Below are positions 43,336 to 52,199 of a stretch of DNA of 64,000 bases, piece by piece. This DNA comes from Agreia sp. Leaf283. Its GTDB lineage: Bacteria; Actinomycetota; Actinomycetes; Actinomycetales; Microbacteriaceae. The DNA lies in assembly GCF_001422485.1 (NCBI RefSeq), contig NZ_LMNF01000002.1:445949-509948 (forward strand), given 5' to 3'. The notes beneath the pieces were generated by a model, which saw nothing but the letters and a program-made list of their open reading frames with translations, did not search any database and was not told the DNA's origin. Numbering within the stretch: the first letter of the stretch is position 1; every line of letters begins with the position of its first letter. A program made the translations under genes and the position numbers.

Positions 43336-44561
43336 CAGATGCCCAACAACACTTTCTGGAATTCGGTGCCCAAGGTCTTCTCTTCCTCTGCTGTCAATGT
43401 TCGGAATACGTGCGCGTCTCGAAGGGTCGTCTCGTCGGGGAAGATCAGCTGGTTGTCCGCCAGCTCGGGATCGATGGCCTCCATCGCCTCCTTGGCCCCG
43501 ACGACCGGAGTGATGTAGTTGACCCAGGCCGCCACCTCCGCGGCCACCTCGGGCTCGTAGTAGTAGTTCATGAGCGCCTCGGCGTTCGCCTTGCGGGTCG
43601 ATCCCATGGGCACGACGAAGGTGTCGTTCCAGAGGGTGCCGCCGGAGTCGGGGAGGATGAACTCCCACTTGTCGCCCGCCTCCGCATTGATGAGGGTGAT
43701 GTCGCCCGACCAGCAGATGGCCGCCAGGGTGTCCTCGTTCTGCAGGTCGTTGAGGTAGGCGTTGCCCTTGATGTTGCGCACCTGCCCGTCGTCGACCTGT
43801 TTGCGGAACAGATCGACGGCATCCATGAAGTCGTCTTCGCCCCAGTCGCCCGAGATGTCGGTGCCCTGCGACTGCATGATGACGCCGATCGTGTCCCGCA
43901 TCTCGCTCAGCACTCCGACTCGACCCTTGAGCTCGGGGTTCCACAGGTCGTCGACCGACTTGAGACCCTTCGGCAGACGTTCCTTGTTCCAGCAGATTCC
44001 CGCGAAACCGCCTTGCCAGGGAAGTGAGAAACTGCGGCCGGGATCGAAGTCCGGTTCGGCGAGCGACGGCAGCAGGTTCTTCTTGTTCGGGATGTTCGCG
44101 GCGTCGAGCTCCTGCACGTAGCCCTTGCGCACGAGGCGTGAGACCATCCATTCCGTGAGGCAGACCGTGTCGGCGCCGATGTCCTGTCCGAGGGCCAACT
44201 GGTCTTTGACCTTGCCGTAGTAGGTGTTGTTGTCGTCGACGGCGACGTTGTAGGTCACGCGGATTCCGGTCTGCTCCTCGAACCCGATCAGCGTCGGGTA
44301 TTTGCCGTCGTCGTCCTCGTCGAGGTAGGCCGGCCAGTTGTCCCACACGAGGCTCTTGTCGCTGTCGGACGAATCGACGGCGGCCAGCGGAGCAGGCCGC
44401 GGTCCGGTGGAACAGGCGGCGAGGGCGAGCGCCCCCAGCCCCATTCCCGCCCCCGCGAGCACGGATCGGCGCGAGAGCGAGAGCTGCTTCGCGCGCTGCA
44501 TGGATCGTGCGTAGGCGATCGCCTGCCGGATCATCGGGTCGTGCGGCAGTGGGGGGTTCAT
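43335..44561 (-). CDS. potD: Polyamine-binding lipoprotein, PotD-like
   Basis: 408 residues. A Tat-like and lipoprotein signal begins near residue 28 (LSRRSVLAGAGMGLGALALA) and ends at lipidated Cys50. The mature part is a periplasmic-binding fold of the spermidine/putrescine family: LVWDNWPAYLDEDDDGKYPT, GIRVTYNVAVDDNNTYYGKV, ICWSGDITLINAE and WNDTFVVPMG. It is the first gene of the operon. The exact ligand (putrescine, spermidine or related) is inferred from family and context. Confidence 0.88.
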
Positions 44562-44670
44562 GACGGGTGGGTCTCCGAACTCTGCTGTCGTCAGGGTGGT
44601 CTGATAGTGGCACAGCCGGTGGCCTCGTGGGGAAAAAGAGGGGCAGAACGTCGATCTCGAAACATGATCT

Positions 44671-47628
44671 TCACGAAATCCGCTTCGATTCCGGGAATCG
44701 GCGGACGGAAACCTCCGCGGGCTCTAATCGAGCGATCGAGCCGTCGGGGTCGACAAGCCATCCGGCGGGGCGGCCGGGCTCGACCGGAGGGGGCAGGTCG
44801 CGGCGGCGCGTGAGCGAGCGGAAGTCACCCAGTGTGCAGCCGTCGAAGTAGACGGGGATCGTCGTCTTCAGCACCGCGAACGTCGTCCAGGCAGCGAGCC
44901 ACGCATCGGGCGTGCCGACGATCCAGGCCTGCTCGCCACCGCGTGACGAGAACTCGGAGAGAGCCGCGCGATCGCCCGCGTCGATCAGCCGAGTCGCATC
45001 GGTGACGATGCCGTTGCTGCGATCGAGGAAGGGCGCGGGTCGGGGCGACACGACCAGCAGCTGCCGCGGTGACGATAGAGGACGAGGCGGCGGAGAGCCC
45101 ACGAGCGATCGGTGATCGTGCGCTGCTTCGGTTCGCGACCGGGGCACAGGGTCGGCGACGGCGACCTGCAGCCGCGCACCCCTCCAGTGTCCGCCCCCCG
45201 CGGCCAGTCGCGCGTCGTGATCGCGCGCGGCGCCCTCGGCGACGATGTACTCCTGCCGAGACGCGAAGCGAAGGTGGATGCGCTCGGGAAACAGCGGCGC
45301 GAGCGCGCTCAGCGGCGCCGCCAGTCGCTGCGCCGCGGCCACGAACGTGATGCCGCACGACGGTCCGTCGCGCAGGAGCATCGTGAGCGCTGCGGTCAGT
45401 TCGGTCTGGTACTCAGCATCGAAACGACGCAACACTGAATCGATGTCGTCGACGACGACGACGAGAGACGAGTGCTCCCCGCCCCGCGCCCGCCTCGCGT
45501 GGCACAGCTCGACGACCCGGTGCAGCGCGTCCCACGAGTCCTCGATCCCCGCCCCGACCACCATCGTCGCGGCCGACTGCCGACTGATCGTCTCGAGCAG
45601 GGTCGATTTGCCCGATTTCGACGATCCGAGCACCAGGAGGTGCCCGTGTTCGACAGGGTCGTACAGCGCGACCGGCTGGGTCTGCTCCTCGGGAAGGTCG
45701 AAGCGACCGATCGCGATGCCCGACGAGGATGTCGGCACGTCGGCGAGCCTGAGCAGGCGAGGCAGAGCCGGCAGCCAGGGCGCCCGCACGGTCTCACCCG
45801 GCGGGCCGGGGCGAGCGGCGATGCTGAACGGATCGGTGTGGGCGACCTGCACCTGAATCGGCGCACGACCCGCGGCGGAGACGAAGCACCGGCCACGAAA
45901 CTCGGCCGACAGGGTGGACGCTGCGTCGCTGCCGATGATCGCCAGGGAGTCGGCGGCGTTGTTCACCCGCAGCGACAGCCGGAGTTCGCAGTTTGCGAGC
46001 AGCGAATCCCGCACGACGCCCGATGGCCTCTGGGTGCACAGCACGAGGTGCAGTCCGAGCGAGCGCCCGCGTGCGGCGATGTCGGCGAACACGTCGTGCA
46101 GTTGCGGAAACTCGGACAGCATGGCGGCGAACTCGTCGACGACGATCACGAGGCGGGGCAATCGACCGACCATGCGGGTGTCGGAGATGTCCCGGGCTCC
46201 GGCATGCCGGAGCGTCGTCTCCCGCCGCCGAATCTCGGCCCTGAGGCTGGAGAGCGCGCGTCCGGCGCCCTCAGGGTCGAGATCGGTGATGAGACCCACG
46301 CACTGCTCGAGCCCGGTCAGCGCATCGAAGGCGGAGCCGCCCTTGAAGTCCACGAGCAGAACCGTGAACTCTGACGCGTCGTAGGCGCGGGCGAGCGAAG
46401 CGACCCAGGTGACGAGGAGTTCGCTCTTGCCGCTCCCCGTTGTTCCCGCGACCACGGCATGGGGTCCCTCTTCGACGAGGTCGAGCCTGAAGACCTCGCC
46501 GTCCTCCCCCACTCCGAGCGCGGCGCTGAGGCCCGCCGATGACGGCGGCCCCGTGCGGGCCCCGCGCGCATCCGGCATACTCTCGAGCTCGATGGACGAG
46601 ATACGAGCAGGCAGTCCGGCGGCGGGAAGGGCCGCGCTCGCCTGTCGCCGTAGCCGCCCGGTGAACGCCTCGGCCTGAACGACAGACACGAACTCGCCCG
46701 TGATGGCGAGTGGCGACGCGAGCATCGGGTGGCGCAGAACCGTCACCCCGGCAATCGAATCCGCGGCCACGACGACGGTCGCCTCGGGCGGAACCTCGTC
46801 GAGCGCGGTGGCCACCACCACGAACGTCGGAGGAAGCGGGGCCCGCGCTTCGCCGACAGCCCCGAGTCGCACCTCGTCATGGCCGAAATGCGGCAGAGAA
46901 CGAGCCCAACCCCAGTGCTCGGAATTCTGGTCGCGATGTGCCGATGTCGTCACGAAGGCGGCCGCGGGCGGCGACAGGGCAGCGGCGAGCTGCACGGCGT
47001 AGCCGCGAGCCACGGCATGCGCGAGGGGTCTCGCACCGACCACGGCGATGCGCACGGGCGGCGATGCGAGCACGGGTGCTCGAGCCAGCACCAGTGCATC
47101 GCTGCGCAGTCGTCGCCCGTCGGGATCGTCCTCGTCGAGCCCTCCCTCCACACGGATCCCACTCCTGACGGGCCCGGAACCGAGGGCGACGGCAGCCTGG
47201 CCCGGCGCGGTGGCGGTGAACGGGTTCGCCGGGCGCTCCAGAATGGTGCGGGCAGACGGTGCTCGTCGATTCAGGGAATCGATCTCTTGCGCGTGGAACG
47301 CGGCCACCCTGCCTCCGAACACCTGCCGCCTTCGAGCGAGCTCGGCGTCGTCTCGTCGTCTCGCCCGCCGTGCGCCCACCCGTCGATCGAGGAGTCCGGC
47401 CACGGCCATGACGGGCGACAGGAGCGCGAAGAGGAATGCGAGCGGCGACTGAAGAACGAGCCACACGAGGAGGGCGACCGCCAGGGGTGCAAGCGAACCC
47501 ACAAGGGGAAAGGGTGCGGTCGGAGGCGGGTCGGCTCGCCGCGGAATGACGAGCACCTCGTCGACGTCGACCACCTCGTCACGGGGCGTGGGCTCGTCGC
47601 CGGACGGGAGACGGGAACGCCGGGTCAT
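44671..47628 (-). CDS. EccC/FtsK-SpoIIIE-type ATPase (type VII secretion-like)
   Basis: 985 residues. A short acidic N-terminus precedes two adjacent membrane helices (about 43-82). Two FtsK/SpoIIIE ATPase domains follow: the first has Walker A GTTGSGKSELL near 393 and Walker B LVIVVDEFAAML, the second has SSKSGKSTLLE near 668 and Walker B VVVVDDIDSVL. A C-terminal region from about 860 lacks a P-loop. This resembles EccC motors of type VII secretion but with two rather than three ATPase domains. No WXG100 substrate or EccB/D/E gene is in the window. Neighbouring FHA and PP2C genes suggest phospho-regulated secretion or cell-wall work. Confidence 0.85.
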   Translation of the reverse strand: MTRRSRLPSGDEPTPRDEVVDVDEVLVIPRRADPPPTAPFPLVGSLAPLAVALLVWLVLQSPLAFLFALLSPVMAVAGLLDRRVGARRARRRDDAELARRRQVFGGRVAAFHAQEIDSLNRRAPSARTILERPANPFTATAPGQAAVALGSGPVRSGIRVEGGLDEDDPDGRRLRSDALVLARAPVLASPPVRIAVVGARPLAHAVARGYAVQLAAALSPPAAAFVTTSAHRDQNSEHWGWARSLPHFGHDEVRLGAVGEARAPLPPTFVVVATALDEVPPEATVVVAADSIAGVTVLRHPMLASPLAITGEFVSVVQAEAFTGRLRRQASAALPAAGLPARISSIELESMPDARGARTGPPSSAGLSAALGVGEDGEVFRLDLVEEGPHAVVAGTTGSGKSELLVTWVASLARAYDASEFTVLLVDFKGGSAFDALTGLEQCVGLITDLDPEGAGRALSSLRAEIRRRETTLRHAGARDISDTRMVGRLPRLVIVVDEFAAMLSEFPQLHDVFADIAARGRSLGLHLVLCTQRPSGVVRDSLLANCELRLSLRVNNAADSLAIIGSDAASTLSAEFRGRCFVSAAGRAPIQVQVAHTDPFSIAARPGPPGETVRAPWLPALPRLLRLADVPTSSSGIAIGRFDLPEEQTQPVALYDPVEHGHLLVLGSSKSGKSTLLETISRQSAATMVVGAGIEDSWDALHRVVELCHARRARGGEHSSLVVVVDDIDSVLRRFDAEYQTELTAALTMLLRDGPSCGITFVAAAQRLAAPLSALAPLFPERIHLRFASRQEYIVAEGAARDHDARLAAGGGHWRGARLQVAVADPVPRSRTEAAHDHRSLVGSPPPRPLSSPRQLLVVSPRPAPFLDRSNGIVTDATRLIDAGDRAALSEFSSRGGEQAWIVGTPDAWLAAWTTFAVLKTTIPVYFDGCTLGDFRSLTRRRDLPPPVEPGRPAGWLVDPDGSIARLEPAEVSVRRFPESKRIS

Positions 47629-47733
47629 GCACCGAGTACACCTCGTGCGGGCCGGCCGTCGGCCAGCGGCACCACCGACCGTGGAGAACGCGCGATGAAT
47701 CGCCGCTGTGAAGAGGCGTTGGCCGGAGCGGCG

Positions 47734-48252
47734 TCAGAGAACGTCGAAGAACTGCTCGCCGATGCGGATGCGGGTCCCCCGCACGACGCCGTACCGTTCG
47801 CCCGGCACGGTGTCCAGCGACTCCTCGCCCGGCACCGAGATGGACGTGCCATTGCCCGAGTGCCTGTCACTGACCCAGAACAGGCCGTCCTCGATCCCGA
47901 ACTCGACGTGCGTCTTCGACACGCTCAGTTGGGGATCGACGATGCGCACGATCTCCGGCGACCCGTCCGCCGAACCAGGTACCGGATTGCGTCCGATCAG
48001 ACCGGGGCCGGAGACGACGACGTTCTCCCCCGTGCTGAAGACGAGACGGAACAGCGCCCTGGCCGCGCTCGCCCTCGCCGGCACACGGGCGGGCGCGGTC
48101 AGTGCCTCACGACGAGCTGCGACGGGAAGAGGCTCCACGTGCTGGGTGTCGCTGAGCGCGGACGCCGCGAGAACGGAACTGCCGCACTCGCCGCAGAACA
48201 TCGCCCCCTCGGGAAGCGTCGTGCCGCAGGTCTTGCATCTCACGGCAGTCAT
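47734..48252 (-). CDS. Zinc-ribbon FHA domain protein
   Basis: 172 residues. An N-terminal zinc ribbon CKTCGTTLPEGAMFCGECG (two CxxC pairs, residues 6-24), a linker of about 40 residues, then an FHA phosphothreonine-binding domain from about 75: GLIGRNPVPG, SVSKTHVEF and SGNGTSISVPG (Arg, Ser, His and Asn-Gly of the binding loops). It overlaps the PP2C gene by four bases. It probably reads a phospho-signal that the adjacent phosphatase erases, in service of the EccC-like ATPase. Confidence 0.85.
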   Translation of the reverse strand: MTAVRCKTCGTTLPEGAMFCGECGSSVLAASALSDTQHVEPLPVAARREALTAPARVPARASAARALFRLVFSTGENVVVSGPGLIGRNPVPGSADGSPEIVRIVDPQLSVSKTHVEFGIEDGLFWVSDRHSGNGTSISVPGEESLDTVPGERYGVVRGTRIRIGEQFFDVL

Positions 48253-49073
48253 CGTGTGCGCTCGCTGGGCCGTGTCGACTCGACCTCGTCGACCGCCAGC
48301 GCCACATCCAGCACGAGCACCGTCACGTTGTCCCTGCCGCCGTTGGCGAGAGACGCGGCGACGAGTTCGCTGGCCGCGCGCTCCGCCGACTCCGTTGTCG
48401 CGAGGTAGTGCCGGATGCCGTGGTCGGTGAGCTCCTTCGTCAGTCCGTCGGAACAGACGAGGATGCGCTGGCCGGGCTCGACGGGGATGAGCGAGTAGTC
48501 GGGCACCGGCTTCTCGTGGAAACCGACGGCCCGGGTGATCACGTTGCTGTCGGGATGGACGTCTGCCTGCTCCCGAGTGATGAGACCCGCGGCGACCATC
48601 TCCTGCACGACGGAGTGGTCGGTGGTGACCTGCTCCAGCACCTCATCGGCGTAGAGGTAGACCCGGGAGTCGCCGATGTTGAAGACGGCCCATTGCGCCG
48701 TGTCGTCGACGATCGTCAGGGCGACCCCGGTGACCGTCGTTCCCGTGCCGAGCAGGCTCTCGTCGCCCACGCGGTCGATGTCGGCGAGCGCGGACTCCAG
48801 CGCCTGGTCGATCGTGTCGGCGTCGATGTAGGCCCTGCCGGTGATGTCTCCGAGACGGGTCACCACCGCGGCACTGGCGATGTCGCCCGCGGAATGGCCG
48901 CCCATACCGTCGGCTACCGCGAACAGAGGCGGATTGGCGACGACGCTGTCCTCGTTGACGGCACGTTTGTTGCCCCGGTCGGACTGGAAGGACCAGGTCA
49001 GGGTCAGCGTCGTATCGGCGGTGCCGGGAAGGACAACGCTCACGTGGGCGTTGCTGTCACCGATCTGGGTCAC
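48249..49073 (-). CDS. PP2C-family serine/threonine phosphatase
   Basis: 274 residues from GTG 49073, which follows GAGGAGAAGA by about 5-9 bases. An in-frame GTG at 49118 would add 15 residues without such a site. PP2C motifs are SDRGNKRAVNEDS, FAVADGMGGHSAGD, VFNIGDSRVYLY, DHSVVQEMV and GGRDNVTVLVLD, with the metal-binding Asp residues intact. There is no membrane helix, so it is cytoplasmic. No Ser/Thr kinase gene is in the window; the kinase it opposes must be elsewhere. Confidence 0.9.
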   Translation of the reverse strand: MTQIGDSNAHVSVVLPGTADTTLTLTWSFQSDRGNKRAVNEDSVVANPPLFAVADGMGGHSAGDIASAAVVTRLGDITGRAYIDADTIDQALESALADIDRVGDESLLGTGTTVTGVALTIVDDTAQWAVFNIGDSRVYLYADEVLEQVTTDHSVVQEMVAAGLITREQADVHPDSNVITRAVGFHEKPVPDYSLIPVEPGQRILVCSDGLTKELTDHGIRHYLATTESAERAASELVAASLANGGRDNVTVLVLDVALAVDEVESTRPSERTR

Positions 49074-49146
49074 GGGACTCTTCTCCTCGACATGCTGTTC
49101 TCGCACAGGCACGGGCACCTGCGCTGGTGCGGGCCGTCATCCACGG

Positions 49147-50175
49147 TCAATCCGCTCCCGGAAGGATCTCGATGACAGTGCCGTCACCGATCTCGATCCG
49201 ACTGTACGGGGGAAGAACGATCGAGTCCCCCTGCGACAACTTTATCCGAGGGGAACCGGGCAGAGTGACGGCCGTGCCGTTCGTGGACTTCAGATCGGTG
49301 ACGACGACCTCCCTGCCGCGCTGCTCGATGAGAAGGTGGGATGCCGAGACCTCGCGGGTGGGCGACGGCACCTCGATGAGCATCACCTGGTCTCCGCCGG
49401 TCTGCCGGGGCCCCCGGGGTCGTCGGCCGATGTACACCGGGACGTGCAGTTCGAACGGGGCCTGCGATCCGATCCGCACCCGGCAGGGTCGCGCCCGCGT
49501 CGGCTTCGGCGCCGGCGGACTCGCCTCTTCCGACGGTCCGCCGTGCCGAGCGCGACGCCGCCCGGGAGCCCGTTCGAGGGTGATCTCGATGTCGTCCCGC
49601 GCTGTCTCGCCCGGCGGTGGCCCAGAAGACCCGCCCCGCGCCCCGGGATCGACGACCGCGTGACGGTCGTCGAGCATCCAGAGCACCGATGAGGCGGATG
49701 CCGCGCCGAACACGAGAGGAAGCTCGGCTCCCGAGACCGTCGGCGCATCGGCGACCGGATCGATCGAGGCGCCCGATGCGAATCGGATGCCGACGACTCG
49801 CGAGAACGATGCGAGGTGCCACGGCTGGAGTCCCTGCGAGGAGAATCTGCGGGGCGGCCGGTCTTCCGAATACAGGTCGACGACCGAGTCGCCTCGGGCG
49901 ACGACCGAGACGAGCAGAGGATGCGCGTCGCCGCCCTCGAGCGCGGCGACGGCGAACGAGGCCACCCCGTCGTGCCCGAGCAGGGGAATCGACTCCACGA
50001 CCTTCTCGAGCGACGGAGACGAGCTCGACATCTCCGCCCACACGCGGGACAGCACGGCCGGCGTGCAGTCGCCGCCGAGCACAGCGACAAGACCCGGGGC
50101 CACGAGGAGCACTTCCCGTCGCGACGAGGCCGGCTCGTACACGACCCTGCCGACCGGCTCTGGAACTGCTGTCAC
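49147..50175 (-). CDS. FHA domain protein, long form
   Basis: 342 residues. The first 180 residues form an unrecognised alpha/beta region; a Pro/Arg-rich linker follows (about 185-245), and a C-terminal FHA domain starts near 245: VYIGRRPRGPR, SASHLLIEQ and LKSTNGTAVTLPG. It is the first gene of the FHA-PP2C-FHA-EccC set. GTG 50175 is set by TAGGCT six bases upstream; that hexamer includes the TAG stop of the upstream dehydrogenase gene. Confidence 0.82.
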   Translation of the reverse strand: MTAVPEPVGRVVYEPASSRREVLLVAPGLVAVLGGDCTPAVLSRVWAEMSSSSPSLEKVVESIPLLGHDGVASFAVAALEGGDAHPLLVSVVARGDSVVDLYSEDRPPRRFSSQGLQPWHLASFSRVVGIRFASGASIDPVADAPTVSGAELPLVFGAASASSVLWMLDDRHAVVDPGARGGSSGPPPGETARDDIEITLERAPGRRRARHGGPSEEASPPAPKPTRARPCRVRIGSQAPFELHVPVYIGRRPRGPRQTGGDQVMLIEVPSPTREVSASHLLIEQRGREVVVTDLKSTNGTAVTLPGSPRIKLSQGDSIVLPPYSRIEIGDGTVIEILPGAD

Positions 50176-50181
50176 CCGTTG

Positions 50182-50187
50182 AGCCTA
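50182..50187 (-). promoter_or_regulatory. -10 hexamer TAGGCT, leaderless start of the FHA gene
   Basis: Spacer CAACGG (6 nt), then GTG at 50175. The TAG of the hexamer is also the stop codon of the aldehyde dehydrogenase gene. Confidence 0.6.
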
Positions 50188-51621
50188 ATCGCCGATGAAC
50201 GACATCACGTGCTTGATCCTGGTGTAGTCCTCGAAGCCGTAGACAGACAGGTCCTTGCCGTAGCCGGAGTGCTTGAACCCGCCGTGGGGCATCTCGGCGA
50301 CGATCGGAATGTGGGTGTTGATCCACACGCATCCGAAGTCGAGTCGTCGAGCCATGCGCATCGCGCGAGAGTGGTCGGTGGTCCAGACGCTCGACGCGAG
50401 GGCGTAGTCCACGCCGTTCGCATGCCTGATCGCCTCGGCCTCGTCGACGAAGGACTGCACGGTGATCACGGGGCCGAACACCTCGTTCTGAATGATCTCG
50501 TCGTTCTGGTGGAGCCCGGACACGATCGTCGCCTCGTGGAAAAAGCCCGTGTCGCCCTGTCTGCGGCCGCCGAGCTCGACGGTCGCGTGGTCGGGCAGCC
50601 GATCGAGGAATCCCTCGACCTGCGCGAGCTGTGATGCATTGTTGACGGGGCCGAACAGAACGTCGTCGCGATCGGGAGCACCCGTGAGCGCGTTCGCGCG
50701 GGCATGCTCGCTGAGCGCGGCGACGAACTCGTCGTGGATCCCCTCCTGCACGAGCAGCCGGGTCGCCGCCGTGCAATCCTGCCCCGCGTTGAAGTACCCC
50801 GCTGCGACGATGCCCGCGACGGTCTTGGGGATGTCGGCGTCGTCGAACACCACGACGGGCGCCTTGCCCCCGAGCTCGAGGTGCACCCGCTTCAGGTCGA
50901 CGGCGGCGGCCTTCGCCACCTCCATTCCCGCTCGCACCGAGCCCGTGATCGAGACCAGTTGCGGAACCCGACTCGCCACCATCGCGGCACCGGTCGATCT
51001 GTCGCCCAGCACGACGTTCAGCACTCCCGGCGGAAGGAACTCCGCGGCGACCTCCGCCAGAAGCAGGGTCGAGAGCGGCGTCGTGTCCGACGGCTTGAGA
51101 ACGGTCGTGTTTCCTGCGGCGATGGCGGGCGCGAACTTCCAGACGGCCATGTTCAGCGGGTAGTTCCAGGGCGTGACCTGCCCCACGACCCCGATCGGCT
51201 CGCGACGCACGAATGACGTGTGGTCGGTCATGTACTCGCCCGCACTGCGGCCCTCGAGGTGCCGAGCGGCACCGGCGAAGAATCGGATCTGATCGACCGA
51301 GAGCAGGATCTCGTCGGCGACGAGGGTTCCACGGGGCTTGCCTGTGTCGAGCGATTCACGATCGGCGAACTCGTCGGCGCGCGCTTCCATCGCGTTGGCT
51401 ATCCGCAACAGCGCGAGCTGACGTGTCGACGGCGTGCTGTCGCGCCATCCATCGAATGCATCGGATGCCGCGCGATAGGCGCCCTCGATCTCTCGCTCCG
51501 ACGAGATGGGCGTCGTTCCGTAGACGCGCTCGGTGGAAGGGTCTACCAGTTCGAGGCGCTCGTCGCCCGACGGCTCCGTCTCACGGCCATTGACGAAGTT
51601 CTTCAGCTCGTACGTGTCCAT
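50185..51621 (-). CDS. Aldehyde dehydrogenase, gamma-aminobutyraldehyde type
   Basis: 478 residues from ATG 51621. It is an NAD-dependent aldehyde dehydrogenase with Asn153 in TPWNYP, Lys176 in LKPSDTTPLS, Glu249 in LELGGKAPVV and the nucleophile Cys283 in FNAGQDCTAATR. The GQDCTA form is typical of aminobutyraldehyde and betaine-aldehyde dehydrogenases, so oxidation of 4-aminobutanal to GABA is likely. It is divergent from an Lrp regulator and a class III aminotransferase that could make that aldehyde. An upstream in-frame start (51696) is rejected: it would run through the divergent promoter and the palindrome at 51665-51678. Confidence 0.88.
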   Translation of the reverse strand: MDTYELKNFVNGRETEPSGDERLELVDPSTERVYGTTPISSEREIEGAYRAASDAFDGWRDSTPSTRQLALLRIANAMEARADEFADRESLDTGKPRGTLVADEILLSVDQIRFFAGAARHLEGRSAGEYMTDHTSFVRREPIGVVGQVTPWNYPLNMAVWKFAPAIAAGNTTVLKPSDTTPLSTLLLAEVAAEFLPPGVLNVVLGDRSTGAAMVASRVPQLVSITGSVRAGMEVAKAAAVDLKRVHLELGGKAPVVVFDDADIPKTVAGIVAAGYFNAGQDCTAATRLLVQEGIHDEFVAALSEHARANALTGAPDRDDVLFGPVNNASQLAQVEGFLDRLPDHATVELGGRRQGDTGFFHEATIVSGLHQNDEIIQNEVFGPVITVQSFVDEAEAIRHANGVDYALASSVWTTDHSRAMRMARRLDFGCVWINTHIPIVAEMPHGGFKHSGYGKDLSVYGFEDYTRIKHVMSFIGD

Positions 51622-51627
51622 CGGACC

Positions 51628-51633
51628 ACTGTG
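51628..51633 (-). promoter_or_regulatory. -10-like hexamer CACAGT before the dehydrogenase gene
   Basis: Spacer GGTCCG (6 nt), then ATG at 51621. It matches the xANNNT pattern but is weaker than the others. Confidence 0.35.
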
Positions 51634-51664
51634 CCACGCGCCCCTCAACGATTCAACCGATTTC

Positions 51665-51678
51665 GCGGCTGCAGCCGC
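51665..51678. promoter_or_regulatory. Perfect 14-bp palindrome, candidate Lrp operator
   Basis: GCGGCTGCAGCCGC lies midway between the divergent dehydrogenase and Lrp genes, 44 and 54 bases from their starts. A dimeric regulator bound here could control both. Confidence 0.45.
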
Positions 51679-51719
51679 AAAGAACGACGGATTCATTTGC
51701 CGACAGGGCGAACGACTGA

Positions 51720-51725
51720 CAGAAT
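51720..51725 (+). promoter_or_regulatory. -10 hexamer CAGAAT, leaderless start of the lrp gene
   Basis: Spacer CGAGCC (6 nt), then ATG at 51732. Confidence 0.45.
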
Positions 51726-51731
51726 CGAGCC

Positions 51732-52199
51732 ATGGCCCCGAAGTCGCGACAGATCCATCTCGATGACACGTCCAAGGCGATCATCGAGCAGCTGCAGGTG
51801 GACGGCAGACGCTCGTATGCCGAGATCGGCAAGGCCGTCGGTCTCAGTGAGGCTGCGGTGCGTCAACGTGTGCAGAAGCTCACCGACTCGGGGGTGATGC
51901 AGATCGTCGCCGTCACAGATCCCTTGCAGCTCGGGTTCTATCGGCAGGCGATGATCGGGCTCAAGGTCTCGGGCGACACGCGCATCGTGGCCGATGCCCT
52001 CGCGGCGATTCCGGCCGTCGACTACGTGGTTCTCACCGCAGGCACCTTCGACATCATGGCCGAGGTCGTGTGCGAGAGCGACGACGATCTCATCAGCCTG
52101 CTCAATTCGCAGATCAGGCATCTGGAGGGCGTCATCTCGACCGAGACGTTCGTCTATCTGAAGCTGCACAAGCAGCTCTACAACTGGGGTACCCGATGA
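51732..52199 (+). CDS. Lrp/AsnC family transcriptional regulator
   Basis: 155 residues. The N-terminal winged helix-turn-helix (about 14-60) reads IIEQLQVDGRRSYAEIGKAV, then SEAAVRQRVQKL. A C-terminal RAM ligand-binding domain follows (about 70-145). Such proteins sense amino acids or related small molecules. It overlaps the aminotransferase gene by four bases and is divergent from the dehydrogenase gene, so it most likely controls this polyamine/amino-acid catabolic unit and itself. Confidence 0.92.
   Translation: MAPKSRQIHLDDTSKAIIEQLQVDGRRSYAEIGKAVGLSEAAVRQRVQKLTDSGVMQIVAVTDPLQLGFYRQAMIGLKVSGDTRIVADALAAIPAVDYVVLTAGTFDIMAEVVCESDDDLISLLNSQIRHLEGVISTETFVYLKLHKQLYNWGTR

Noticed and set aside
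51622-51696. 25-residue N-terminal extension of the aldehyde dehydrogenase
   Set aside because: It would run through the divergent Lrp control region and the 14-bp palindrome; the family alignment starts at MDTYELKNF.
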